Shown: positions 53,586 through 62,273 of the stretch, in pieces
How positions within the stretch are numbered: position 1 is the stretch's first letter
How the letters are laid out: each line of letters opens with the position of its first letter
Assembly: GCF_018860245.1 (NCBI RefSeq)
Contig: NZ_JAHKPD010000008.1
Span: forward strand, 67,821 to 131,820
Reading direction: 5' to 3'
Length of the DNA stretch: 64,000 nucleotides
From: Pseudotamlana agarivorans
GTDB lineage: Bacteria; Bacteroidota; Bacteroidia; Flavobacteriales; Flavobacteriaceae
The notes under the pieces: generated by a model
What the model was told of the DNA's origin: nothing
The model's database searches: none
Seen by the model: only the letters and a program-made list of their open reading frames with translations
Program-made: the position numbers and the translations under genes

Positions 53586-53975
53586 ATGAGAGAATTTATA
53601 ACATCGGTTGACTTTTTACTTCCACTTATCTGTAACACTCTATTAGTGTTTTTAACTTCAAGATTATACTCATTAAGGAACATGTCTTTTAGTAGGTTAA
53701 ATTCAGAATTTAATATTGCTTTTGTTTTAGGTAAATTAATATATCAGTTGGGTATATATTTAACAATAGCTTTCTTAATAATTAGTTTTGTTAATGGGAG
53801 TTATTTGAAACCAATAATCACTATTGCTTTAAGTGTTTTTATAGCTACTTTATTAGCTAAAAATAAGAACTTAGCACCATCAACAGAAATTCAATACCCA
53901 ATAATGACATTCAATTGTATATTAATAATATTGGTGTTTTTGGTTTTTCTTATTTATACAATTAAATTAATATGA
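53586..53975 (+). CDS. small membrane protein of the right-end cassette
   Basis: A 129-residue protein with about four hydrophobic helices and short loops, no recognised family. Its stop overlaps the next ATG (ATGA), so the two small membrane proteins are made together. The cassette is unique to the right end of the element. A holin-like or membrane-perturbing role is conceivable but unsupported. Confidence 0.7.
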   Translation: MREFITSVDFLLPLICNTLLVFLTSRLYSLRNMSFSRLNSEFNIAFVLGKLIYQLGIYLTIAFLIISFVNGSYLKPIITIALSVFIATLLAKNKNLAPSTEIQYPIMTFNCILIILVFLVFLIYTIKLI

Positions 53976-54139
53976 AAAGAGAGGATTATATAGGATATGG
54001 AACTATTGGGCTTGTATTAATTATACTTGCAATTTTAGTACCTCTTATGAGTTCAGATGAATTTTGGATTGCCTTAATTTCTCAGTTATCAGGAATAGCA
54101 GTAGTTGCTTTAGCAGTTTATTTATTGAACAAATTATAA
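53972..54139 (+). CDS. 55-residue two-helix membrane protein
   Basis: A short frame (MKREDYIGYG start, LYLLNKL-like end) with two hydrophobic helices, about residues 11-25 and 32-51. Its ATG overlaps the previous stop as ATGA, a strong sign of translational coupling and so of a real gene. No family recognised. Confidence 0.65.
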   Translation: MKREDYIGYGTIGLVLIILAILVPLMSSDEFWIALISQLSGIAVVALAVYLLNKL

Positions 54140-54143
54140 TTTA

Positions 54144-54713
54144 TTGTACTACATTCAAAAGATAATACAAGAACTTGAGTCTCTTTCTGCTGATGGTGTT
54201 TGTACTCTGGCTAAAATTAAATGGTGGCTGTTAAAACATCAAGATGACTATAACAAGATACAGAAGGAGGAGTCAAAACGATTTATGTACTTCGTAGATG
54301 GTAAGTCAATTAGATTACCAGATTATATAGGAGCAAGAACACCAAATGAAAAATTTTTGCATATCTATAATACCCTAAACGATGTTACAGTCAAGCATGA
54401 ATATGAAGAGTATTTTAGGAATGAAATGGCTATTTATAAGAGTGTTAAAGAAGATAATCAAAAATTAAGGAATTGGCTTGTTAAAAATGAGCATTTAGGA
54501 GTAAATACATACTTTATCTTTCTAATTGATTATTTTGGAGAAGAAGATGAAATGGACAATGAAACTCATTTAAACATTACTTTTTTAGAAGATGAGGAAA
54601 GGCGCCTCTTTATTGACAGAAAGGATTTCCAATTCACAATAGAATTTGCACATACTTTCAATAAGGTTTATTGGGATTTATTGGAAGTATTAAACTTAGA
54701 AAAACTCAATTAA
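54144..54713 (+). CDS. unknown soluble protein of the right-end cassette
   Basis: A 189-residue hydrophilic protein with TTG as the apparent start (54144), four bases after the previous stop, so it is in the same operon as the two small membrane proteins. No domain recognised. Aromatic-rich segments (KWWLLKHQDDY, LRNWLVKNEHLGVNTYFIFLIDYFG) suggest a compact fold. Its partnership with membrane proteins hints at a regulator or effector. Confidence 0.65.
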   Translation: MYYIQKIIQELESLSADGVCTLAKIKWWLLKHQDDYNKIQKEESKRFMYFVDGKSIRLPDYIGARTPNEKFLHIYNTLNDVTVKHEYEEYFRNEMAIYKSVKEDNQKLRNWLVKNEHLGVNTYFIFLIDYFGEEDEMDNETHLNITFLEDEERRLFIDRKDFQFTIEFAHTFNKVYWDLLEVLNLEKLN

Positions 54714-54738
54714 CTTTTTAAACCTAATTTATTTATTT

Positions 54739-55095
54739 ATGAAAAAACCTATTTACATTTTATTACTATTAGTAAGTATAGTCTCTAGTTGCTCAACTGA
54801 TGATAACAGTGAAGATATTAAATCAGTTAAAATTGTATTTACAGAGGGGGAAGCATCTAAACTGAAAATAACTCCTCTTGATGATGAAGCCTTTTTTGAA
54901 GCTAATGAGGTAAGAGAATACGAAGATGTTAATCAAGTTTCAATTGATTTACCTGATTACACCAATCATTTTGAAGTAATAGTGCATGGAAGCCAAGAAA
55001 GAATAACGGGGTATGTAGAAGTTAATGGGGAAAAAATGAGTTTTACTGCAATTGATTGGTACTATTCAGGAACATACTACCTTGAAGATTTTTAA
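54739..55095 (+). CDS. small lipoprotein
   Basis: A 118-residue lipoprotein: signal peptide with a lipobox at VSIVSSC (about residue 18), then an acidic mature part (about 100 residues) without recognised domain. It continues the right-end cassette after a 25-bp gap, and a strong terminator follows (55120-55148). Confidence 0.75.
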   Translation: MKKPIYILLLLVSIVSSCSTDDNSEDIKSVKIVFTEGEASKLKITPLDDEAFFEANEVREYEDVNQVSIDLPDYTNHFEVIVHGSQERITGYVEVNGEKMSFTAIDWYYSGTYYLEDF

Positions 55096-55119
55096 TAATA
55101 TTTATAGTATAATAATGCA

Positions 55120-55148
55120 AGCCACCTAAATTATAGGTGGCTTTTTTA
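55120..55148 (+). terminator. terminator after the lipoprotein gene
   Basis: AAGCCACCTA pairs with TAGGTGGCTT around AATTA and ends in TTTTT, so the cassette transcript ends here. Confidence 0.88.
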
Positions 55149-55159
55149 TACCTGAAACC

Positions 55160-55519
55160 ATGAAGCAATTTAAATTCTTTTTTGCTATAGGTGAACAATA
55201 TGAACTCCATGAATTTGATTTAGAAGAATTAGACGTAGTTTTAATTGAAGAGTATGCTTATGATGTATATAAGTGTAGTACGAAATTATTAGATGTTTTT
55301 GAACTTGATGGTTTAGTAGATATTAATTTGTACTACAACGCTGATATTTTAGCTAGAGTAGATTATTATTTTAAAATTGATTTAGGAACATTAACCAATG
55401 GAGTCAAGTTACCATCAAAAAAAGGAGAGATTAGACTGATTTCTAATTACAATGAAGGTTTCTGTTTGGTGATTGCAGGTTCAAAATATAAGTTCAATTT
55501 TAATTCAGGTAAAACATAG
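55160..55519 (+). CDS. unknown acidic protein at the right end
   Basis: A 119-residue acidic protein with no signal or membrane segment. The ATG follows the terminator of the lipoprotein by only 12 bp. No family recognised; the sequence (QYELHEFDLEELDVVLIEE-type acidic start) is unlike its neighbours. It is the last gene of the element before attR. Confidence 0.6.
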   Translation: MKQFKFFFAIGEQYELHEFDLEELDVVLIEEYAYDVYKCSTKLLDVFELDGLVDINLYYNADILARVDYYFKIDLGTLTNGVKLPSKKGEIRLISNYNEGFCLVIAGSKYKFNFNSGKT

Positions 55520-55642
55520 GTAAAACAATTTACTTAGTAAATGTTAGAATCTATTAAAATCTGCAAAGTTCAAAATATGTAACTATGTTAAAATCAAATA
55601 AATAGTGAAAAAGGGTAAGAAGTGTTACATATATGACAGTGC

Positions 55643-55690
55643 CTCATAATCAGAAAGTCCATGGTTCGAGCCCATGTGGGACCACTTTTA
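55643..55690 (+). repeat. attR: 48-bp copy of the tRNA 3' half
   Basis: Exact copy of 44358-44405. Only the tRNA 3' half is present, so no tRNA is encoded here. It is followed by the presumably native hairpin at 55701-55731. Confidence 0.95.
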
Positions 55691-55700
55691 GAAATTGCAA

Positions 55701-55731
55701 AGCCTTACAGAGATGTGAGGCTTTTTTTGTG
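55701..55731 (+). terminator. presumed native terminator of the target tRNA
   Basis: AGCCTtaCA pairs with TGtgAGGCT and a T-run follows. It would have followed the tRNA directly before integration. Confidence 0.8.
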
Positions 55732-55848
55732 AAAATGATTCTTTAATTGTTATATTTATAGTGAAATTAGCTGGAAAAGAATAAGATAATTTTTATTGAG
55801 CTCTTTTCTAAGAATTTCTGTTTTAGTAAAAATAATTTTATGTTAATA

Positions 55849-55877
55849 TTGATTAATCAGTTTTTTTTATAAATTTG
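55849..55877 (+). promoter_or_regulatory. promoter of the PID-CTERM gene
   Basis: TTG at 55849-55851, 18-bp spacer, TAAATTTG at 55870-55877: an excellent Bacteroidetes promoter. It overlaps a TTG that would extend the gene, so translation starts at 55884 or 55896. Confidence 0.7.
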
Positions 55878-55895
55878 TTGCGTATGACGAACCAA

Positions 55896-56117
55896 ATGAA
55901 AAAATTCATTTTCTTAAGCTTATTTGTTTTAATAAGCTTTTCTGCTATGGCAATCGTTGATGGGGTAACTCAGTTGCCTTCACCTGTGGCTCCAGGTGAA
56001 CCGGATCCACCACCACCACCACCAGGTCTTCCTATTGATGGCGGTATATTAGCAGGTGTTTGTGTAGCATTAGCTTATGGTGCTAAAAAAACACTATTTA
56101 GCAAAGACAATGAGTAG
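55896..56117 (+). CDS. small exported PID-CTERM protein
   Basis: A 73-residue protein: hydrophobic signal-like start (KKFIFLSLFVLISFSAMA), a proline-rich linker with a run of six prolines, and a C-terminal PID-CTERM sorting-like tail (LPIDGGILAGVCVALAYGAKK) with charged end. Tails of this type mark proteins for a dedicated sorting/processing system in Bacteroidetes and Planctomycetes-like groups. The mature part is tiny. ATG 55896 gives the best signal; ATG 55884 is an alternative. It lies 205 bp right of attR, in chromosomal DNA, and converges on ribE. Confidence 0.78.
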   Translation: MKKFIFLSLFVLISFSAMAIVDGVTQLPSPVAPGEPDPPPPPPGLPIDGGILAGVCVALAYGAKKTLFSKDNE

Positions 56118-56119
56118 CC

Positions 56120-56710
56120 TTATTGGTTTAAAGTAGTAAGACGTGCTACATATTTCCCTAAAACATCAAATTCTAAGTTTATAACTGTCCCTTTTTTAAA
56201 GGTATTAAAGTTTGTATGCTCGTAAGTATACGGTATAATAGCCACGCTAAAACAATCTTTTTTAGAGTTTACAACGGTTAAGCTGGTGCCATTTACAGTA
56301 ATTGAACCTTTTTCAATGGTGATATTATTTAAAGAGGAATCGTATTCAAATGTAAAAACCCAACTGCCATTTTGTTCTTTAACTTCTGTACAAACCCCTG
56401 TTTGGTCTACATGACCTTGTACAATATGCCCGTCTAATCGGTCGCCAAGTTTCATGGCACGCTCTAAATTGACATGATCATTAATTTTTAAAGTGCCTAA
56501 ACTGGTCTTTTCTAAGGTTTCTTTTATAGCTGTGACGGTGTATTCATCGTTATTAATATTAACTACCGTCAAGCATACGCCGTTATGGGCAACACTTTGG
56601 TCTATTTTTAATTCTGAAGTAATTTGGCTTTTTATAGTAATATGTAGATTGTCTAATTCATTTTTTAAATTAGAAACCGTACCAATCGTTTCAATAATTC
56701 CCGTAAACAT
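56120..56710 (-). CDS. ribE: riboflavin synthase (alpha subunit)
   Basis: The enzyme joins two lumazine molecules into riboflavin. The 196-residue protein shows the internal duplication of the family: FTGIIETIGTV at the start with HNGVCLTVV, and LDGHIVQGHVDQTGV with GSITVNGTSLTVV in the second half. Length is a little short of the usual 200-215. No riboflavin riboswitch was seen. Divergent from pdxA with overlapping promoters (56732-56753). Confidence 0.95.
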   Translation of the reverse strand: MFTGIIETIGTVSNLKNELDNLHITIKSQITSELKIDQSVAHNGVCLTVVNINNDEYTVTAIKETLEKTSLGTLKINDHVNLERAMKLGDRLDGHIVQGHVDQTGVCTEVKEQNGSWVFTFEYDSSLNNITIEKGSITVNGTSLTVVNSKKDCFSVAIIPYTYEHTNFNTFKKGTVINLEFDVLGKYVARLTTLNQ

Positions 56711-56731
56711 ATTATTATGCGTTTATTTAGT

Positions 56732-56753
56732 TAAATTTGCAACATCAAAATTA
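56732..56753. promoter_or_regulatory. overlapping divergent promoters of pdxA and ribE
   Basis: TAAATTTG (+ strand, 56732-56739) and TAATTTTG (minus strand, 56746-56753) are both exact TAnnTTTG boxes, separated by six bases. Transcription in the two directions may compete. Confidence 0.6.
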
Positions 56754-56776
56754 CGAACAATAGTTAGCATTTTTTA

Positions 56777-57829
56777 ATGAAGCAGACAGAAAATATAGTA
56801 GTAGGAATTTCAATAGGTGATTTAAATGGCATCGGTGGAGAAATTGTTTTAAAAACATTTGAAGATGCAAGAATTTTAGATTTTTGTACCCCTGTAATCT
56901 TTGCTTCAATTAAAGTGATGTCTTTTTTTAAGACCCATTTTAAATCTGAAATTAATTTCCATAGTATAAAGGATATGGGGCAAGTGGTTCCTGGAAAAGT
57001 AAATGTATTGAACTGTTGGAACGAGCCTGTTAAAATTGAGTTTGGTAAAGAAGATACTAAAATTGGGGCATTCGCAATAAAATCTTTGGAAGCAGCAACG
57101 ACCGCATTAAAGGAAGAAACCATTGATGTTTTAGTTACAGCACCTATTAATAAGTCTAATATTCAATCGGAGGATTTTAAATTCCCAGGTCACACCGATT
57201 ATCTAGCTCAGGAACTAAAAGGAGATAGTTTAATGTTTATGGTTAACGATACCTTGAGGGTGGGATTATTTACCGATCATGTGCCGGTAAAAGATGTTGC
57301 CACGCGTATTACACCAGAGTTAATTGAAAAGAAAATTGCAACGGTTTACGAATCGCTTCAAAAGGATTTTAAAATTCAAAAACCCAAAATAGCAATCTTA
57401 GGTATTAACCCGCATACTGGCGATAATGGGGTTATTGGAAGTGAGGACGATACCGTTTTAAGGCCAACACTTCAAAAAATTAAAGAAAGCGGTAAATTGG
57501 TTTACGGACCTTATGCTGCCGATAGTTTTTTCGGTTCAAATAACTATAAGAATTTTGATGCGATTATTGCGTCGTATCACGATCAAGGTTTAATTCCTTT
57601 TAAAACCTTATCTTTTGGACAAGGCGTTAATTTCACGGCAGGATTAAATAAAGTACGTACATCGCCAGACCATGGCACGGCTTATGAAATTGCTGGTAAA
57701 GGTGTGGCAGATGAAAATTCGTTTAAAGAAGCGGTATATAGTGCCATGAAAATCTTTAAAAACCGTTCGGAGCATGATGAACTCACCGCAAACCCTCTAA
57801 AAAAGGCCTCGCGAAATGAGCGTCGTTAA
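56777..57829 (+). CDS. pdxA: PdxA 4-hydroxythreonine-4-phosphate dehydrogenase
   Basis: PdxA acts in the DXP-dependent pyridoxal phosphate pathway, oxidising 4-phosphohydroxythreonine. The 350-residue protein shows ISIGDLNGIGGEIVLKT (start), TAPINKSNI, FPGHTDYLA (metal site) and the C-terminal HDQGLIPFKTL and VRTSPDHGTAYEIAGK motifs. All are family signatures. Divergent from ribE. Confidence 0.96.
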   Translation: MKQTENIVVGISIGDLNGIGGEIVLKTFEDARILDFCTPVIFASIKVMSFFKTHFKSEINFHSIKDMGQVVPGKVNVLNCWNEPVKIEFGKEDTKIGAFAIKSLEAATTALKEETIDVLVTAPINKSNIQSEDFKFPGHTDYLAQELKGDSLMFMVNDTLRVGLFTDHVPVKDVATRITPELIEKKIATVYESLQKDFKIQKPKIAILGINPHTGDNGVIGSEDDTVLRPTLQKIKESGKLVYGPYAADSFFGSNNYKNFDAIIASYHDQGLIPFKTLSFGQGVNFTAGLNKVRTSPDHGTAYEIAGKGVADENSFKEAVYSAMKIFKNRSEHDELTANPLKKASRNERR

Positions 57830-57935
57830 ATTTTTATCAATGTATGAGGTTTTATTCAAGTCATTAATTGTAAATTAGTTTAATATTAAGGACTTATGCT
57901 TTTAATAATAGAACAAAACGAACTAAAGCCATTTT

Positions 57936-59105
57936 ATGAAAAAGAGATGTAAATTGTGTATCCCTATTATAGTATTAGGGAGTATGTTAATTCTATCTGC
58001 CTGTAAAGAAAATGCTTCAGCAGTCAGTTCTATTCCAGAAATAGAGGTTATTAAATCTATAAAAAAAGATGTTCCAATAGAGAAGGAGTTTGTTGGGCAA
58101 ATTTATGGATTTCAAGATATTCCTATTAGAGCTCGGGTTGAGGGTTTTTTGGAAGGAGTTCATTTTAACGAAGGGTTTCCTGTAAAAAAAGGGCAATTAC
58201 TTTACACGATAGATTCACAGCCATTTGTTGCGTCTGTTGCCTCTATGGAAAGTGTTGTTGCAGAAGCCAAGACATATCTTGTAAATGCAGAGAATGAACT
58301 GGCGAGATATAAGCCTTTAGCAAAAATTAATGCAGTAAGTAAAAGTGATTTAGATGCGGCACAGGCAAGCAGAGATGCTGCAATTTCTTCAGTTGAAGCC
58401 GCTCAAGCAAATTTAAGAATGGCCCAAATTGATTTGAGTTATACCAAAATTCTTTCACCTATTGATGGACTAATTGGTAAAACAGAAGCACGAAAAGGTG
58501 AATTTGTAGGGCGAGAACCTAACCCAGTTATTCTAAATGTTGTGTCCGATATTGAAAAAATGCGTGTTGAATTTTTTCTAACCGAATCTGAGTATTTAAG
58601 TCTTGCAAGGCATTTTGAATTAGACATGAATTTAAGGGATAAGGTTAATAGAAAGAACTCAAAAAATAACCTAACATTAATTTTGGGGGATGGAACAATT
58701 TATGAGGAAAAAGGAAGTGTGGAATTTCTTGGTAGAAATATTGATGCCAATACGGGGTCTATTTTAGTACAAGCTTCATTTAGTAATAAAAAAGGACTTC
58801 TAAGACCAGGGATGTATGCAAAAGTGCGTGTTCAATTTGAAATCGCAAAAGATGCAATTCTAGTGCCTCAAAAATGCATAACAGAAATTCAGGGACAATA
58901 TTTCGTTTATGTTATTGAAGAAGGAAATGTTGTAAAATCTAGAACGGTAAAAACTGGAGGGCGTATAGGCGACCTTTGGTTAATTTCTGAAGGAGTCAAA
59001 GAAAATGAATTAATCATAATTGATGGATTGCAAAAGGTGACATCGGGTATGACAATCAATCCAGTTGTTACTGAGTTTAAAAGTCAAATCTCTAAAACCA
59101 ATTAA
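57936..59105 (+). CDS. RND efflux periplasmic adaptor (AcrA-like lipoprotein)
   Basis: A 389-residue adaptor. Signal peptide with lipobox LSAC (near residue 24), barrel-sandwich and hairpin domains: IRARVEGFLEGVHFNEGFPVKKGQLLYTID, then a helical hairpin (about 110-170), DLSYTKILSPIDGLIGKTEARKGEFV, and the membrane-proximal domain. It links the inner-membrane pump and the outer-membrane channel encoded next, 2 bp and about 0 bp apart, so it is an operon. No local regulator is seen. Confidence 0.93.
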   Translation: MKKRCKLCIPIIVLGSMLILSACKENASAVSSIPEIEVIKSIKKDVPIEKEFVGQIYGFQDIPIRARVEGFLEGVHFNEGFPVKKGQLLYTIDSQPFVASVASMESVVAEAKTYLVNAENELARYKPLAKINAVSKSDLDAAQASRDAAISSVEAAQANLRMAQIDLSYTKILSPIDGLIGKTEARKGEFVGREPNPVILNVVSDIEKMRVEFFLTESEYLSLARHFELDMNLRDKVNRKNSKNNLTLILGDGTIYEEKGSVEFLGRNIDANTGSILVQASFSNKKGLLRPGMYAKVRVQFEIAKDAILVPQKCITEIQGQYFVYVIEEGNVVKSRTVKTGGRIGDLWLISEGVKENELIIIDGLQKVTSGMTINPVVTEFKSQISKTN

Positions 59106-59107
59106 AG

Positions 59108-62100
59108 ATGGCTGAAAACTCAGGTAATTTCTTTGTTCGGAGGCCAATTGTGGCCATCGTCATTGCTATCGTCATTGTCATTGTTGGTAGTGTATCGTTA
59201 ATTGGACTGCCAATTGAGCAATATCCAAGTCTTACGCCCCCTATTGTTCAGGTAAGGGCCAATTATACAGGAGCGAATGCTATTAGTGTTGAAGAGTCCG
59301 TTGCTACACCATTGGAGCAAGAAATTAATGGAGTCGACAATATGATTTATATGAAATCGACCAATGCAAACGATGGTAGCATGGTTATCGATATTTCATT
59401 TGATGTTGGTACAGACCCAGATATGAATACGGTACTAGCTCAAAACAGAGTATCTGCAGCCTCTGCAAAATTGCCTCAAGAGGTAACGAAGTTCGGGGTG
59501 TCTACTAAAAAATCATTGCCTAACATTATGTTGGCTGTATCTCTAACTTCCGATGGAAGATACGATCAAGAATTTCTTGGTAATTATGCGTTGATTAATA
59601 TCAAAGATCAATTATCGCGTATCAAAGGTATTGGACGTGTAGATATTCTAGGGACTTCCGATTATTCAATGAGAATTTGGGTAAAACCAGATTTACTTGC
59701 CAAAATGGGTATAACCGTACCCGAAATTCTAAATGCTATTAATGAACAAAATGTTATTGTTCCGGGGGGTAAATTTGGAGCAGAACCAGCTCCCGCGGGT
59801 ACAGAATTTACTTATACTGTACGATTGCCAGAAAGGTTTAATTCCGCTGAGGCCTTTGAGGATATTGTAGTACGAACAAATGAAGATGGATCTCAGGTGA
59901 AAATAAGGGATGTTGCTACTGTTAATCTAGGCGTAGAAGCTTATGCTATGATTCCTAGAATGAACAAAAAAACCTGTGCCATTATCACCGTATATCAAGC
60001 GCCTGGGTCTAATGCCGTAGAATTAGCAGAGAACGTTCTTTCGGAGATGGATAATCTGTCAAAAAATTTCCCAGAAGGTATAGAGTATGATGTCTCGTTA
60101 GATTCTACATTACCAATTACTGCTGGTATTAAAGATATTATTGTCACCTTAATTGTTGCATTGCTTTTAGTTGTATTAGTGGTGTTCGTTTTTATTCAAG
60201 ATTGGCGTGCAACATTAATTCCTACGCTTGCAATTCCTGTTTCCTTGATTGGAACTTTTATATTTTTCCCACTTTTAGGTTTCACCATTAACGTGTTATC
60301 TTTATTGGGATTAGTTTTAGCTATTGGTATTGTGGTTGATGATGCTATTGTGGTGGTAGAAGCTGTACAAGTTAATATTGCTAAAGGTATGAACTCTCGT
60401 GAGGCGACGTTTGATGCCATGAAAAAAGTAACCGCGCCTGTGATAGCTACAACCTTGGTTTTGGTTGCAGTTTTTATTCCAGTTGCTGCTATGGCGGGAA
60501 TTACCGGGTTATTGTATCAGCAGTTTGCAATTACAATTGTTGTTTCTGTATTGGTGTCATCAGTAAATGCATTAACATTAAGTCCAGCATTAAGTTCACT
60601 TTTATTAAAAGAGCCAAAACCGTACAAAGGACCTTTAGGCTGGTTTTTTGAAAAATTCAATAAAGGTATGGATAGGTCTACAGATGCCTATATGAGTTTT
60701 ACAAATGTTATAGCTAGAAAACTAAAGCGAGGTGTGATATTTATTGTAATTTTATCTGTAGGTGCTGGAGTTTTCGGTAGTATGGTTCCTGGAGGATTTA
60801 TTCCTGAAGAGGATATGGGTTATTTGTATGTTAATATTCAATTGCCTAATGCGGCTTCTATTCAAAGAACTGACGCTATTGCAAAGGAAGTTGAAACGAT
60901 TATTACAGACAACCCAGATGTTACCTATTTAACAACTGCTGTTGGGTATAGTATCCTTGCTGGATCTGCGGTTCCCAATAACGGTTTTATGTTTGCAACA
61001 CTTTCCGAATGGGGAGATAGGGACTTAACGGCTAAAGAGGTAATAGATAATTTAAATAGGGAATTCGCTAAAAAAATAAAGGGCGCTCAGGTATTTGCTT
61101 TTGGCCCGCCGGCCTTGCCGGGATTAGGGAATGGCTCGGGTTTTAGTATTATGATTCAGGATCGTGGTGGTAATACGCCAGAATACTTAGGTGAAAACAC
61201 CATGAAATTTATTAAGGCGGCGAACGAACGACCTGAAATTGGGTCGGCATTTACTACGTTTCAGGCCAATGTGCCACAAAGATATTTAGATATTGATAAA
61301 GAGAAAGCACTTAAATTAGGGGTCTCTCTTAGTGATTTATATACGACTATAGGTGCATTTATGGGGGGTGCCTATGTGAATAACTTTACAAGGTTCGGAA
61401 GACTTTATAAAACCTATATACAGGCAGAACCAGAATATCGGGTAGATGAATCAAAAATTAATAATTTCTTTGTAAAAAATAACAAAGGAGATATGGTTCC
61501 TCTCGCAACTATAGCGACTGTGCGGCCCATTTCAGGTCCAGATTATACAAATAGGTTTAATCTTTATCGGGCGGTGGAAGTTACCGGTGGGCCGGCTCCA
61601 GGATATACTTCTGCGCAAGCTATTGCTGCTCTTGAGGAAGTAGGAGATGAGGTGCTTCCTTCAGATATGAATTATAGTTGGAATGCCATGTCGTTTCAAG
61701 AGAAGAAGTCTTCAGGTTCCCTAATGGTTATTCTTGCGTTTTCGCTAATCTTCGTTTTTCTTATACTATCGGCACAATATGAGAGTTGGTCTTTACCTTT
61801 TTCTATATTACTTGGTACGCCGTTTGCTATTTTTGGAGCGCTTGTATTTCTTTGGGTAGCGCGTTTTTTTAGTCCAACTTTTGAAAATAATATTTTCGCT
61901 CAGGTGTCATTCGTGATGCTTATAGGAATGGCTGCCAAAAATGCAATACTTATTGTTGAATTTGCTAATGATGAATTTAAGAAAGGAGCGAGTTTGTTTG
62001 ATGCCGCAATTCTAGCTGCAAAATCGCGATTCCGACCTATCCTCATGACAGCATTCTCATTTATATTAGGGGTATTTCCTTTAGTTATAGCAACAGGATC

Positions 62101-62272
62101 AGGGGCGGAATCGAGGAAAGTTATGGGAATGGCATTACTTGGAGGTATGAGTATGGCAACAATACTCGGTGTGTTCTTCTACCCTATGTTATTTGTTCTT
62201 ATAGGTAAAATAGCTGGATATGAGAAAAAAAGAGAAAAGGAATTGGCTAACCAAACTAAAATTTCTAACTAA
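59108..62272 (+). CDS. RND multidrug efflux pump (AcrB/MexB family)
   Basis: A 1054-residue inner-membrane proton antiporter with 12 helices and two large periplasmic loops. Start FFVRRPIVAIVIAIVIVIVG is typical. The proton-relay aspartates are in VVDDAIVVVEA (TM4), and the TM10 region carries the expected AAKNAILIVEFANDEFKKG. HAE1 type by length and the absence of metal motifs. Substrate range cannot be read from sequence. Last gene of the pump is the OprM-type channel, whose start is 2 bp downstream of this stop. Confidence 0.95.
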   Translation: MAENSGNFFVRRPIVAIVIAIVIVIVGSVSLIGLPIEQYPSLTPPIVQVRANYTGANAISVEESVATPLEQEINGVDNMIYMKSTNANDGSMVIDISFDVGTDPDMNTVLAQNRVSAASAKLPQEVTKFGVSTKKSLPNIMLAVSLTSDGRYDQEFLGNYALINIKDQLSRIKGIGRVDILGTSDYSMRIWVKPDLLAKMGITVPEILNAINEQNVIVPGGKFGAEPAPAGTEFTYTVRLPERFNSAEAFEDIVVRTNEDGSQVKIRDVATVNLGVEAYAMIPRMNKKTCAIITVYQAPGSNAVELAENVLSEMDNLSKNFPEGIEYDVSLDSTLPITAGIKDIIVTLIVALLLVVLVVFVFIQDWRATLIPTLAIPVSLIGTFIFFPLLGFTINVLSLLGLVLAIGIVVDDAIVVVEAVQVNIAKGMNSREATFDAMKKVTAPVIATTLVLVAVFIPVAAMAGITGLLYQQFAITIVVSVLVSSVNALTLSPALSSLLLKEPKPYKGPLGWFFEKFNKGMDRSTDAYMSFTNVIARKLKRGVIFIVILSVGAGVFGSMVPGGFIPEEDMGYLYVNIQLPNAASIQRTDAIAKEVETIITDNPDVTYLTTAVGYSILAGSAVPNNGFMFATLSEWGDRDLTAKEVIDNLNREFAKKIKGAQVFAFGPPALPGLGNGSGFSIMIQDRGGNTPEYLGENTMKFIKAANERPEIGSAFTTFQANVPQRYLDIDKEKALKLGVSLSDLYTTIGAFMGGAYVNNFTRFGRLYKTYIQAEPEYRVDESKINNFFVKNNKGDMVPLATIATVRPISGPDYTNRFNLYRAVEVTGGPAPGYTSAQAIAALEEVGDEVLPSDMNYSWNAMSFQEKKSSGSLMVILAFSLIFVFLILSAQYESWSLPFSILLGTPFAIFGALVFLWVARFFSPTFENNIFAQVSFVMLIGMAAKNAILIVEFANDEFKKGASLFDAAILAAKSRFRPILMTAFSFILGVFPLVIATGSGAESRKVMGMALLGGMSMATILGVFFYPMLFVLIGKIAGYEKKREKELANQTKISN

Positions 62273-62273
62273 A

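Larger units (their letters stand above)
44358..55690 (+). mobile_element. 11.3-kb tRNA-integrated element
   Basis: Bounded by the 48-bp direct repeats (attL 44358-44405, attR 55643-55690). It encodes an excisionase-like protein, a replication-like protein, a tyrosine integrase, a Sak4-like ATPase, DUF3871, a RadC/JAB protein, an XRE regulator, and cargo. Composition is more AT-rich and codon use more AT-biased than the flanks. No relaxase of a known conjugation type, coupling protein, type IV secretion, capsid, tail or terminase gene was recognised. It is thus an integrative plasmid-like or satellite element, possibly mobilised by a helper. Confidence 0.92.

Noticed and set aside
45758-55519. 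Integrated filamentous phage (inovirus)
   Set aside because: A gene II/X-like protein and small membrane proteins are present, but no Zot-like assembly ATPase or coat-protein set was recognised. The ATPase at 48005 looks Sak4-like instead.
55643-55690. A second tRNA gene
   Set aside because: Only the 3' half is present, with no acceptor 5' strand or D-arm. It is the attR copy.
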